Source: Nannochloris sp. 'desiccata' (Eukaryota > Chlorophyta > Trebouxiophyceae > Chlorellales > Chlorellaceae). From it: a stretch of 64,000 nt of DNA. Under the pieces are notes generated by a model. That model ran no database searches, was not told where the DNA came from, and worked only from the letters and a program-made list of their open reading frames with translations. The position numbers and the translations under genes were made by a program. The DNA lies in assembly GCA_019044685.2 (NCBI GenBank), contig JAGTXX020000011.1:806001-870000 (forward strand). Reading direction: 5' to 3'. The stretch's first letter is position 1; the number at the start of each line of letters is the position of its first letter. Positions 50,258 to 60,978 of this stretch are shown here, in pieces.

Positions 50258-51053
50258 ATGTCCGACCTTCAGTCCATGCACACACAAGCAAGGAAGCTCA
50301 TCCTCATGTTGAGCGCTGGCGTTGAAAGATTAGAAAATGCAGAACAGGTCAGATCTTTTACCAGATACACCAATATTCTGAAGCTTTATCCAACACCTAG
50401 CACTGCGGCATACTTATTTAGAGATAGTCGATCTTAAACTAAATACTAGTGTTTTTAAACACCTCTTCTTGCAGTCTTCCCGGGGCCCTGTTCCTGACGG
50501 TTTTGCCTCCGACCTTCAAAAACAACTCGGTCAACTCCAAAAACTCAGCGTAGACATGGACGGATTATGGCGCATGCAGTCCATGCGTGAAGCAGCCTCT
50601 AAGCGGGACCTTTGGAAACGTAAAGTAGAGCAGGTAGCTGAAGAGGCAGATGCTCTACGAGGAGCTCTCGATAAGTTTGGAGTCCGACAGCATAGAAGAT
50701 GTGTCGAAGAGGCTACTAGACAAGAGCTAATGCAACGAAGAGCAGATGGGAAACCTTCCATGGATCTAGGCGCAGAGGTAGCTGCACGCAGAAGTGTCCA
50801 GAATAGTAAAGCTGTAATAGAAGAGGCGTATCAAACAGGTGTTGGTGTGTTGGGCGCCATGGCAGGACAGAGGGAGACCTTGAAATCAGCTCAAAGGAAA
50901 GTGTTAGATGTACTGAATGCAGTAGGATTATCAGATTCTGTGTTGAGAATAGCAGAACGGCGTATTGCGGTAGATAAATTAATAGCGTATGGAGGTATGG
51001 TGTTCATTACAGGACTATTATTTGGGATGTATTGGTGGCTGAATAAAAAGTAA
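50258..51053 (+). CDS. Membrin, Golgi Qb-SNARE
   Basis: Exons 50258-50347 and 50475-51053 give 222 aa. Membrin (GOSR2/MEMB11 type) acts in ER-to-Golgi vesicle fusion. Features: the N-terminal helical domain (LILMLSAGVERLE), MDGLWRMQSMREAASKRDLWKRKVEQV near 55-80, the SNARE motif (about 130-190) with the zero-layer Gln in AGQRETLKSAQRKVLDVLNAVGLSDSVLR, and a C-terminal membrane anchor (about 200-218). The plant-type sequence order is clear. Confidence 0.95.
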
Positions 51054-51291
51054 AAAAGTGAAAATTATTCTCAAGCAACAGCGGTTGTATGCATTTTTAG
51101 ATTGGCCACTAATCTTCAGCTTTAATTTCTATTTAAAAATGGTAACCGTATGGTACACTACATATCATTGAATAAATTATCTTCTTACTGCATCTTTAAA
51201 CAGCTGTTCCCTTCTCCCTTTTCTGGCTTATCAACCGCCTTACAACGTCTTTTAGAAAAGATACAAAGACATAATTTGTATTATAAACTAA

Positions 51292-52230
51292 TCAAATACC
51301 AAGGATGAATTCACTAACTTTCTCCCAAGCAGATTTCGATGGTAATGGCACCACTGCTGCTTGTGCTGATGCTGCATTCACTTGATATGGCCTTGAACTA
51401 GCTAGCTTTGGTAAGACAGGGCCGCCTCTATTCTGTCCACCAATAAACCCTCCACTGCCGCCGCCTGCTGTATTTGATCCACTTAGCTGACGTTCTATAG
51501 CGTCTCTTTTATGTGCATCCAAAGGTTTCACACCTACCATGCACGAAGAAGAAAGCTGATCTCCACTACGGAGCAAAGCGCGCTGGGCAGCGTGCTTGTT
51601 TGCATAATTAATATGAAGCCAATTACAATGAGGCCCACCCTCGAAACTACCAAAATGTACGATATCTCCACATTTACCAAATTCACGTAGTACCAGAGGC
51701 ACATCTGCCTGGGAAAACCCATAAACGGTGACCCAGGTGGATTCATATTCTCGCAAAGCGCGCCCAGCAGCGGCATAGTCACCGGCGACTGCTGCAGCTA
51801 CATGGGTAGGAAGAACACTTCCTTGGTGTTGTTGAAAATGTTGGACTCCGCCAATGGGTGACGTAGACATATCTTCTACACCTCCTGCTCCAGCTTCTCC
51901 AGGTTGAGTGGTAGCCCAGGCATTCAGAGACGGTCCACCGAGGCCTGGAGAGTCTAAAAGAGAGTCTGCTGGAGGTGGAGGTGGGGTATCTTTCGCCATG
52001 CTGCTTGCAGGGGTGAGACTTCTTCTACGTGAGGGTGGAGTGGCTTGTTCCTGTCTTGGTACTGCTCCAAAGCTTTGTTGTGTGCCAAAGTGTGGGGTAG
52101 GGGTTACGGAGGAGGAACGGCCCAGTGGGGAATGCTTTTGGCCATCGGCAGCTTTCATGGAAGGAGAGAAAAGCAGGCTAAATGGTTGGTGTTCCTTGTT
52201 TCCAGCACTTTGTGGAGTGTGGATCGACAT
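51292..52230 (-). CDS. NUP35: Nucleoporin NUP35 (MPPN family)
   Basis: The gene is a single exon of 312 aa. NUP35/Nup53 links the nuclear pore inner ring to the membrane. A disordered Ser/Pro-rich N-terminus comes first, then an RRM-like MPPN domain (about 160-245: WVTVYGFSQADVPLVLREFGKCGDI, HINYANKHAAQRAL), and a C-terminal amphipathic helix (SAWEKVSEFILGI) that inserts into membrane. It is head to head with XAP5, 387 bases apart. Confidence 0.93.
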   Translation of the reverse strand: MSIHTPQSAGNKEHQPFSLLFSPSMKAADGQKHSPLGRSSSVTPTPHFGTQQSFGAVPRQEQATPPSRRRSLTPASSMAKDTPPPPPADSLLDSPGLGGPSLNAWATTQPGEAGAGGVEDMSTSPIGGVQHFQQHQGSVLPTHVAAAVAGDYAAAGRALREYESTWVTVYGFSQADVPLVLREFGKCGDIVHFGSFEGGPHCNWLHINYANKHAAQRALLRSGDQLSSSCMVGVKPLDAHKRDAIERQLSGSNTAGGGSGGFIGGQNRGGPVLPKLASSRPYQVNAASAQAAVVPLPSKSAWEKVSEFILGI

Positions 52231-52617
52231 GGTTGGGAAGCTGTATTCAACGAAAAAGCTGTTTAGTTGGCTCTAGCAGTTGAAATTAATGAAACTATGA
52301 TCGGCCAGCAATTGAGGCGCTGATAGGCTAGGATCCCGTCAAGTCGATGTCCCAATTATTTGCGATAAAATGATAATACTAATGAATATTGAAAACAGCG
52401 GTGAGACGAAAAATATGAAAGAAATATGTTTGCAAACAACTTTTCCTGTTCAAAAGCTTGACCAAGAGCCTGGACCTACATCTAATAAATTCTAATATTT
52501 CTACCATGACCTCACAAACGCACCGGAGAGCGTCTGAAGTCTAGCTTTCTTACTTTGCAACACAAATTATATTACATTTTATTTTTCTGATCGCCCGTTC
52601 ACAGCCTTGGGTAAGGA
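52231..52617. other. NUP35/XAP5 divergent promoter region
   Basis: This is a 387-base interval. A TTCACAG just before the XAP5 ATG could end a leader intron. No other gene is seen. Confidence 0.5.
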
Positions 52618-53730
52618 ATGGGTGGCTACGTTGGCTCTGCTGAAGATCAGCGACGCATCATTCGCCAGCAAAAGGAACGCGATGAACAGCGTCGCCAATT
52701 TGAAGAGGCCAAGCAAAAGCTAGAGGCGGGGGGGCCGGGTCTCCGCACTTTTGGCACAGGCACCTCTGAAGTTCTTGAACACGCTTTTAAGACCGAGACA
52801 GTAGGTCTTGTAACTCGAGATGAGTTTCTAGAGAAGAGACAGACCATTGCAGAGCGATTAGAGGCCGAGACAAGGCGGCAAAGAGACGTAGAAGAAGAAG
52901 CAACTTGGCAAGAAAGAGATCGTCAGCGAGCAAAGAGAGCAAAAGCTGAACAGAAGAATAAGTTATCCTTCCAAGATGATTTCGAAGATGAGGAGAGAGA
53001 AGAAGAAGAAGAAGATAAAGACGACAACGGTACTGGTGTAGCTCTAAAGAACAACACCGACCAAAAGGGCGGCGAAAACCCTGCTACCACCACAGCTGCT
53101 ACAAACGCTCCCATCATTCCCTCTCGTCGTTTTGCCACTCTAGGCAAAGACCCCACAGCTCGAGCAGATTTCCTTCCAGACCGTGATCGTGAACGTCAAG
53201 AACAAGCCCTCCGCGAACAACTCAAAAAGGAATGGGCCACCAAACAACAAACCCTAAAATCAGAACCCTTGGAGATTACGTATTCGTATTGGAATGGTAC
53301 TGGACATAGACGGACAGTTACGGTACAAAAGGGAGATACAATAGCCACATTCCTCAAAGCAGTACAGGAGCAACTCGCCCCTCAGTTTAGAGAAATTAGA
53401 ACGTGCAGTGGTAGTTCACTCATGTACGTCAAAGAGGACATGATCCTACCAAGCACCGTCACGTTTTATGAATTAATAGTAAAGAAAGCACAAGGACGTA
53501 GTGGCCCGTTGTTTCAGTTTGATTTACAAGAGACAGCAGTGACGAAATTTGACCCCAGGGTGAAGAGTCAAGATAGCCATGCAGGAAAAGTAGTTGAAAG
53601 GCATTGGTACTCGAGAAACAAGCATATATTTCCGTATAGTAAGTGGACTGTGTACGATCCTGATGCTGTTGTAGGTGATGGTGATGGGGAAGGAGATGAT
53701 GCGGGCAATGGTAATAATGGAGGGAAATAG
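52618..53730 (+). CDS. XAP5/FAM50 family nuclear protein
   Basis: The gene is a single exon of 370 aa. The N-terminal half is a long charged coiled coil (QQKERDEQRRQFEEAKQKL) with an acidic patch (about 125-137). The conserved XAP5 domain is at about 215-360: YSYWNGTGHRRTVTVQKGDTI, YVKEDMILP, FYELIVKKAQGRSGPLF, RHWYSRNKHIFPYSKWTVYDP. XAP5 proteins are spliceosome-associated; the Arabidopsis member XCT affects the clock and small RNAs, and the Chlamydomonas one regulates cilia genes. A TGTAA is at 53762. Confidence 0.95.
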   Translation: MGGYVGSAEDQRRIIRQQKERDEQRRQFEEAKQKLEAGGPGLRTFGTGTSEVLEHAFKTETVGLVTRDEFLEKRQTIAERLEAETRRQRDVEEEATWQERDRQRAKRAKAEQKNKLSFQDDFEDEEREEEEEDKDDNGTGVALKNNTDQKGGENPATTTAATNAPIIPSRRFATLGKDPTARADFLPDRDRERQEQALREQLKKEWATKQQTLKSEPLEITYSYWNGTGHRRTVTVQKGDTIATFLKAVQEQLAPQFREIRTCSGSSLMYVKEDMILPSTVTFYELIVKKAQGRSGPLFQFDLQETAVTKFDPRVKSQDSHAGKVVERHWYSRNKHIFPYSKWTVYDPDAVVGDGDGEGDDAGNGNNGGK

Positions 53731-53901
53731 AAGAATTTACAGATTTACAAAATAAAAAATATGTAAAGAAATAAAGAAAGTCGGAAATTCACACGTCGAA
53801 ATTATTTATTTGATCAAAAAAGAAAAACAGCAACAAACAAAAACAATTATCGCATATACAATGCGTTGAGTTCAAAAATTAATTATACGTATACGTATCT
53901 C

Positions 53902-55917
53902 TTAGATAGCATGCATCATGCCTTGCCATTCTAATCCCATTTCCATTGCCCCTGACCCACCCTCGATCACCCATGTTTCTCTCATCTTGCCAGCCATCAA
54001 CACCGATGATAACGGCAATGTGACTGCGCCTTTATAACTAGGCTTCAATAAGAAATGCTTGACCCAAATCTCTACAGTTATCACTGTATCACGTCGTTGC
54101 GCTGTATCTCCATCAACCAACATGTCCACTCGTTCATCAAATACTGGGGAACGGGCGTCTAGGCCACGACCCATGCCGCGTCTCTCGGCTGATTTTTTAT
54201 ACACTGGAGCACCATCTCGAGGGCCGACTTTAACGAACAATTTGTACGTTTTCGTGACACCAGTATTGGGGGAAAGGCCTTCAGCACGGAGGAGGTGAAT
54301 GTACAGCATGCCACCTCGTAACAAGCGGCTTACACGAGGGGAGAGGTTGTTTGCTACAAGGTGTCTCCCATCATGAGCGTTCTTAGCTGCTTCCGCTTCT
54401 TGTGATGTAAATTTGAAGAATTGAAGGGAACATGAAATCGTGCATTTTCTTTCTTTAAGGATGTGAAGATCTTCAAGACCTTGGCGGGCTGCGTCAGCTA
54501 GCATTGACGGACCTGCAGCAGCTGCTGCTATGCGTTTCTCTTCTTCTCCTTCACCACGGTTCATAGTAAAGCTTCTTCTCCTCACAACCATTGATTGGTT
54601 ACCTGCGCCACCCCTATTATTAACAATATCCCCACTTGTTCCGTCATCTTCAACATACATAGGTCTTCCTTTCTTTGCCTCCTTTCTTCCGAGCCTCTGT
54701 AGAGTCAATTCCAAGTTATTTACTTTTTCATTCATCAAATCTAATTTTGGTGAATTGAGTGGCAAAACGACTCTACCGACCATATCATCTCTAGATAATT
54801 GGTCAGAATCCCAGACTTCTAACGTTAATTGCTGGTATTTCTCATCATGGACGATGATGTCGAACGTCTCTTCCCATTTGGGGAAGCGTGTTTTGGCTTT
54901 GACCGATGTCCTTTGCTTTAATTTTTTGGTGGCGAAAATCTTCATATAGGGGTCTGCACCAGCGCCAAACATATCCATTCTGGGAACGTTGTCTACGCCG
55001 TGAATAGTGACAGAAAGGACACCTTGAGGGTAAATGGGAGGTGGAATGGCAGCTACTCCAAAGAGCTCGGCGATGTTTAGCTCCAAGGCTTCTGGGAAAG
55101 TGAACGGCTGGAGCACATGCCCAGTAATAAACGATTGAATCCAGCTTTCTAGCCCGGGGATAAACATAGGACTCAAACCGAAAGAAGAGACGTCATAACT
55201 AATTGTAGGTGGGCCTAAAAACGAGGCACGGATAGCGCCAATGACGGGAATTTCACCCAAAAGTGGAGCAGCAATAATTCTTAATTGACCGCGTGCAACG
55301 ATATTTTTAACAACGACTTTAATGGTAATTGCCTTGTAAACCACCGACAGCACTTTATCAGCGATGGACCGTTTATTTGTCGTTTGTAATGTCTTCATGA
55401 CGATGATGCAGTTCAGTTTTGATAACCAGTCAAAGTCAATGTCCACAGTAAGTGAGTCGGGTTTGACGTCACCAGCACCGGGAGTAGTAGAATACACTTT
55501 TAACCCTGTTACGTTGGGCGGGGTTTGACCTAATTCTAAACTTTGGAGGACGACGCCGGAAGCGGCGAGCCAGGAAGGTTTCCAGAAATCCTGCTCATTC
55601 AAAAGGTTCTCTAAATTTCGATCTTTGAACGCCCAAGAAGTTGCTGCTCGATCAATGTGAGGCCATAGGACAGACATAGCTTGATTGACAAAAGTAGGGT
55701 GATCAGAATCTAAATGACGAAGCCAGGTCGGTAAGCCTCCCGCCTCACTACTGAAGATTCTAATAATGTTGTCTTTAGTAAGGGAGGCTGCAGTCGCGGC
55801 ATTGATCACGCGTTTTTGTTGTTGCTGGGATGATGCATATGTGATAAAGCACGCTAAAAAGATGATTCCAAAGGTAATAAAACCTAGGATGAATGGCATC
55901 ACCCAAAGACCATCCAT
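53902..55917 (-). CDS. SMP and double-C2 protein (synaptotagmin/E-Syt type)
   Basis: The gene is a single exon of 671 aa from the first ATG (the frame is open 17 codons earlier but starts with TTG). A membrane anchor lies at about 5-27, the lipid-transferring SMP domain at about 70-265 (WLRHLDSDHPTFVNQAMSVLWPHID, IRASFLGPPTISYDVSSFGLSPMFIPGLESWI), the first C2 domain at about 300-420 (GVLSVTIHGVDNVPRMD, DPYMKIF, WDSDQLSRDDMVG), and a second C2-like domain at about 540-660. Such proteins tether ER to plasma membrane and move lipids. Confidence 0.93.
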   Translation of the reverse strand: MDGLWVMPFILGFITFGIIFLACFITYASSQQQQKRVINAATAASLTKDNIIRIFSSEAGGLPTWLRHLDSDHPTFVNQAMSVLWPHIDRAATSWAFKDRNLENLLNEQDFWKPSWLAASGVVLQSLELGQTPPNVTGLKVYSTTPGAGDVKPDSLTVDIDFDWLSKLNCIIVMKTLQTTNKRSIADKVLSVVYKAITIKVVVKNIVARGQLRIIAAPLLGEIPVIGAIRASFLGPPTISYDVSSFGLSPMFIPGLESWIQSFITGHVLQPFTFPEALELNIAELFGVAAIPPPIYPQGVLSVTIHGVDNVPRMDMFGAGADPYMKIFATKKLKQRTSVKAKTRFPKWEETFDIIVHDEKYQQLTLEVWDSDQLSRDDMVGRVVLPLNSPKLDLMNEKVNNLELTLQRLGRKEAKKGRPMYVEDDGTSGDIVNNRGGAGNQSMVVRRRSFTMNRGEGEEEKRIAAAAAGPSMLADAARQGLEDLHILKERKCTISCSLQFFKFTSQEAEAAKNAHDGRHLVANNLSPRVSRLLRGGMLYIHLLRAEGLSPNTGVTKTYKLFVKVGPRDGAPVYKKSAERRGMGRGLDARSPVFDERVDMLVDGDTAQRRDTVITVEIWVKHFLLKPSYKGAVTLPLSSVLMAGKMRETWVIEGGSGAMEMGLEWQGMMHAI

Positions 55918-56376
55918 TGTAATCAACAAACTGGAGCTTGTCCACTCGATCAAGCAGACCAAATTCAACTGTATCCTTCAATATATTTTGGGATTTTCCC
56001 AACATCCGAAACAAGGCACAGTTAATCAAGGTTTGGGCTGACTCTAGTGATATACAACTGCATCTGAAAGTTAAGCAGTAACTCAGAACATGCAGGGTCA
56101 ATAGGGCCAACTATCCGTCTTTTAAGATAGCGTAGTTTAATAGTTTTTGAAGGAGTTAACTCGATGGAGCATCATTTATTTTACGGGTTTAACTTGTGTG
56201 CAGGACATATGTCGGGGCCAAATTCCGTTGAAATTGCTCAAATTTTCATTTGATTGATAAACGGAAGAAAAACAATAAATTATTGCTTTTGAAAATTGTG
56301 ATATCCCTAGATCGATGCGCAAAATCCGAATTTCGTCAATTTCTTGTTCACAATTTTAAATCATCATCTTTGAGAG
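55918..56376. other. SMP-C2/KLHDC4 divergent region
   Basis: This is a 459-base interval with both promoters; AT-rich, no separate gene is seen. Confidence 0.5.
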
Positions 56377-58162
56377 ATGGGCTCAGGCAGAGACAAAAGG
56401 AAAAAAGCTAAAGGCACTGTACCAGGCCAAGGAGCTAACAAAACTGCATCAAAGACCGAGAAAAATGAAGCCAAGCAGCAGCGTCGCCTAGAGCGCAAGG
56501 CCAAGGCAAGTTTTCCCCCGCAAACCTGCAGCGGCGGCCTGCGACTCTTCTTAACCCTAAAATCAACAGCAATACTTCAACTCAACTTTTTTACTACTTT
56601 ATACTGTACAGGGAGGTGAAGATGATATTGATGCCTTGCTAGCTCAATTTAAACTCAGTGATGAAGCTGCAGTCGCTATTCAAATAGACGAAAACTGTCC
56701 CCCACCATCCCCCCGCGTCTATTCCTCTTTCCAACCACTCAACGAAAAAGAAATTATCATGTTTGGAGGCGAATGGTACGACGGAGAACGCGATAAAATG
56801 CATGTCTATGCAGACATCTATATCGTCAACCCCGAGAAATTAATATGGAAGAAAGTGACTTCATCGGGAGGACCACTCCCGAGAACAGCCCATCAAGCGG
56901 TCGTTACGAGAGCATATATGTATATATTCGGTGGAGAATTTACGTCATTAAATCAAACGAAATTCAAGCATTATGGGGATTTATGGAGACTGGATTTAAG
57001 CACCTGGAAATGGGAGCAGTTGCCAAGTAAAGGAGGTCCGTCACCACGAAGTGGGCATCGAATGGTATTACATAAAGGGAAATTAATCTTATTTGGTGGA
57101 TTTTTTGACTCTGGTAAAGAAACGAGATATTATAACGATCTCTGGTCATTTGATTTAGAGGAATTGAAATGGAAATCGCTTGGGCCGACACCAGGACAAG
57201 CAGCACCGCCACCGCGGGGCGGGTGTCAACTGGCTCTGCACCCTGAGAGCAACACAGTATTCATGGTAGGTGGCTTTTCTATACGTAAGAATGAAAATAG
57301 TGATATTCAAAGCACTGGTGGAAAGTTTAAAAAGAAAGGGGGAATGTCGGATTCTGATGACGAGGATGGCGGCAAAGGAATCATCCATGACGATGTCTGG
57401 GCACTAGATTTAAAGAATTACACGTGGGAAAAGGTAAAGAAAGCAGGAATGGCACCGACACCACGTACCTCGTTTGGTCTTGTCACTCACAAAACAAGAG
57501 CGGTGTTTTTTGGTGGAGTCCATGATCGTGAAGGTGGAGGTGATAGGCTATATAGTGAATTATTTAATGAAGCATACCAGTTTAATATGGTATCTAGAAG
57601 ATGGTTTCCATTAGCTATGAGACCACCAAAAAAAACTGGAGCAAATAATGACGGCTCTCTTAACGAACTTGCTTTGGCTACAGAGCCAAGTGAGATGGAA
57701 GCCGCTCAGCAAAAAGAGCTACCTCCTGGTGTGAGTCCTGAAATGCATGCTGAGCTCATGAAACTAGTATCAAATAAAAATTCACCTCTTGTGCAAGCTG
57801 CTACTCGTATCCAAGCTGCGTATAGAGGTCATATGGTGCGATCAGCAATGAAGGCTTATAAGCTTGGCGGCCAAATTTCTGAGCTTTTATATTCACCCGC
57901 TTCCTTTGGAATTGATCTTTCCGCTAAAGATATGATCAAACCACGCGCTCGATCTGCTCCAATGCTTGCTGTATTACGTCATACTTTGTGGATGTGGGGT
58001 GGCATGGTGGAAATTGGACATACAGATGTCGTTTTGGACGATTTGTGGTCTGTGGATTTGAATAAATTAGACGGATGGAAGGTTGTTAAAGAGAACACAG
58101 CTGGGGAAGATGCCTTTAAAGAGTGGAGTGAAGAGGAAGAAGAAGGCTGGGAAACTGAGTAG
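56377..58162 (+). CDS. Kelch-repeat protein KLHDC4-like, with IQ motif
   Basis: Exons 56377-56505 and 56612-58162 give 559 aa. The intron uses a GC donor (AAG|GCAAGT), the standard non-canonical form; the nearby GT would cause an immediate stop. The basic N-terminus is followed by GGEDDIDALLAQFKL, as in KLHDC4 of animals. Six kelch blades follow (IIMFGGEWYDG, YIFGGEF, LILFGGFFDSG, VFMVGGFS, AVFFGGVHDREG, WMWGGMVEIG). An IQ calmodulin-type motif (VQAATRIQAAYRGHMVR, about 438-454) lies before the last blade. Function is unknown in plants. Confidence 0.93.
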
Positions 58163-58385
58163 CTTTATTGCTGTTTAGCTTTGATGAAAGGGTTCTCGTT
58201 CATAGTACAATATTTAAACCGTAAAAAAAACCAGTGTTATCTGTGCAAGACAAATATTAACAATATTAAAAGGTTAAAACGTCATTAAAAACAATGGCTT
58301 CTTAACATGCCTAACACTCCTAATTCTATATTTCATCACCATCACATCCTATGAAGACACTTTATGTCTTCTACTCTATTTACTC

Positions 58386-60565
58386 TTAAGCACGGTATAG
58401 GGGGTTGTGCAGTGTGGTACGATCAGTCCCAGCTGTTGCTCCAGCTCTGATAATTGCCTGCATACCATCCAACTCTTCAGTACAGCACGCGGCATTGTCA
58501 TCAACGGTGTTCTTATTATAGTCTTCTTGCTGCTGTTCTTGGCGCAATACTCTGACTGCACCTCCAAGCAACATGGGGCCAGCAGTAGTTCTACGACACG
58601 ACGCTTCTGCTGCACCAAGAGCACCTGCGTTATATCCTTCAATGCTGTTACCGCTACCAGGACGCTGATGATAATACTCATCATCAATGTTTTCGTATTG
58701 GTACTCTACGTGCTGCTGATGATGGAGAGTAGTACCGCCACGACCGGTAGAGCGAGCCGCCACAGCAGTGATAGCAAAACCTGCAGAAGGAGCGGTGGTT
58801 GTCACTACATGGGCTTGGCTACGAGTCACAGGTCCATTCTTTTCAGGACCAAAGATAAAAGGAGGCAACTCTGCAGCAGGCTTTGTAGAGCGCTGTGCTG
58901 CACGGACATCGGTAGCAAAAGAAAAGGGTTTAAACTCAGTCAATGGTCTACGCTCAGAGCGACGACGTGCTGCAGGGGGTACAACTGCAGTATGAGCTCT
59001 TGCAGTGTCTTTCTTCTGGCGGATTTTGACAGCTTGAGCCTCAGCCATTGCTTTTGCAGCTTCTGCCTCTTCAGTTGGCTTAAAACGGGGTGCACGGGCT
59101 CTTGACTTTGTAGCAAATCGAGGGGTTCTAGGCACAGTCAGCTCTGCACGTCCCCTCTGCTGCTGACCTCCTCCACGAGAAGCAAGACGTTGCCTTTGAT
59201 TTGCTTGTCTAGTAGCGACACCAGTTGTAAATTCAGCGACGCGCTGTGCTGTGGATTTCCACGGAGAAGGTGCACCCGCTGCTGCCGTGGACAAAGCACT
59301 AGGTTGGTTATGGTGGCGTGTTTCCATTCCATGAACGCGTTGACGCTTTGCAGTGCGCAAATTAAATTCCTTAGAGGGCTCAGTAATTGGACGTTTAGGC
59401 GCAGGGCGAGAAGGTGCCGCTGTGCGGCCTTGCAAGGCAGGTCCAACTGAACGAGCGTTACGACGACGCAGTGCTGCTGCTTCTTTTTTAGCCTTTGCTA
59501 TTTGTTCCATCTCCAGTTCTTCAGTGGCTTTGGACTGCTGGCGGTGGGTAACAGAGCGCTGTTTTGAGCGCAGGAAGGGGCTCTTTGCTACCGTAATTTG
59601 AGGCTGGGAAGGCTTTTGCTGCTGCTGTTTTTGTTGCTTCTTAACAGGGGCGGCCTTCTTAGTGATTGGTGCACGCACACGAGGCGGATCGCGAGCCCTA
59701 GTGGGAGCAGCAGCCGCTGTTCCTGACGTTACCCTTGTGGTTCTAGATGCATTTTTCTCCATTGCACGGGTTGCAGGCCTATTGGAACTAGGAACTACAG
59801 CTGGAGCCCGAGAAGGGACCGTGCCTCTATCCTCAGGAGCCACCGTACTTTTGGCTCGAGGAGCTGATTGCTGCTGCTGCTGCTGTTTTTGAGCAGGAGG
59901 TTGAGCCTTTTTGATTTCCAACGCTTCTCTTTTGGGCTTTGCGTCTGATTTAGGAGGGGCTGGCTTTTTAGAGAACACCCCTCCAGGTACTACTTGCTGC
60001 ATCGAGGCTGTCGTGTTGTTGGTGATGTGAGCTAGAACTGCGCGCACCTGCTCAGCTTCTACAGGGTCAGGTTGGCTACTGGCGTTTATTTTCTGGCATG
60101 GAGGGGGCTGAGATTGGTTTTCTGCATCCATTTGGCTAGACGCCTACATTTAAAATAGGGAAGAGTAAACATTTCAGTTAAATGACCGCGAAGATTGTTG
60201 TTGTGGTGGTTTGTATGAAAAATCTCGATGCAATTCTGAAAACGTAGCATACCTCTAAATATTCTTCATTAACTACGTTGACGCCTTTAGTGTTAGGTTT
60301 CACTCCGATAGGAGTGGCTAGTCCTGCAAAATGTTTATTAAAATGTGATAGGGCATGTCAGTTGAAAAACAGAAAGGTAAAAACTTTACTCAAGAAGGTC
60401 ATTATTATTACCTCTTGTAGCTTCAGTTTGAAACCATTCATCCGCACTTTCTCCTGGAGGCGTTCCTTGCTCAAAATCGCGGAAACGTGGGGCATCAAAC
60501 TCCCATTGCTGCTCAAACTCTGCAGCAGTGCCAGCAAGCGTAGCGTGCTCTTCTACCTCCGCCAT
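58386..60565 (-). CDS. TPX2-like spindle microtubule protein
   Basis: Exons 60412-60565, 60253-60323 and 58386-60143 join in frame to 660 aa. The N-terminus WEFDAPRFRDFEQGTP...ADEWFQ matches the Aurora-binding layout of TPX2 (a D-A-P motif, then a WF motif). The rest is very basic with poly-Gln (about 160-180) and TPX2-type repeats ending RFATKSRARAPRFKPTEE and RRPLTEFKPFSFATDVRA. TPX2 nucleates microtubules around chromosomes and is released from importin by Ran-GTP; Ran is encoded at 17.4-18.4 kb. The last 100 residues are Gly/Asn/Gln-rich and not recognised. Confidence 0.85.
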
Positions 60566-60978
60566 CTCTAATATGCTATCTATCTTATATAAACTATTTT
60601 TTGATCCAGTAATTCTCCGCTTTTAGGAGCACTAAGAGGCTAACCAAACAGCCAATGTCATTTTCTGTTTAAGTCCATTTCTCTTTACTGCGTTGTTAAT
60701 TTCCTGGTGCAGCCTTCTCACTGTAAGTTCAGTATTATACTTGATTTATCTGATGCTTTTTTATATAAATTTATGCTACTTCAAAACGCGCCAGCTCTCA
60801 ACTACATAACATGCGCTTTGTTCGCGCTCTTCCAATCCTCAGCCTTAAAAGCCCGTTCTCCTAGCTTCAATGCTCTATTGTTTCGCTTTCGAGACAACAT
60901 TTCGCACTCCAGAGTGCACCGTAGCAGCCCATTAGGCTAGACAAGGCTTGTAGGAGGCTGTAAATCGTCACCAAAATC
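60566..60978. other. TPX2-like/protease divergent region
   Basis: This is a 413-base interval with both promoters. The plus-strand open frame at 60707-60940 has no recognisable content. Confidence 0.5.

Noticed and set aside
58407..59105. Plus-strand open frame of 232 codons, Cys/Ser-rich
   Set aside because: Antisense to the low-complexity TPX2-like exon.
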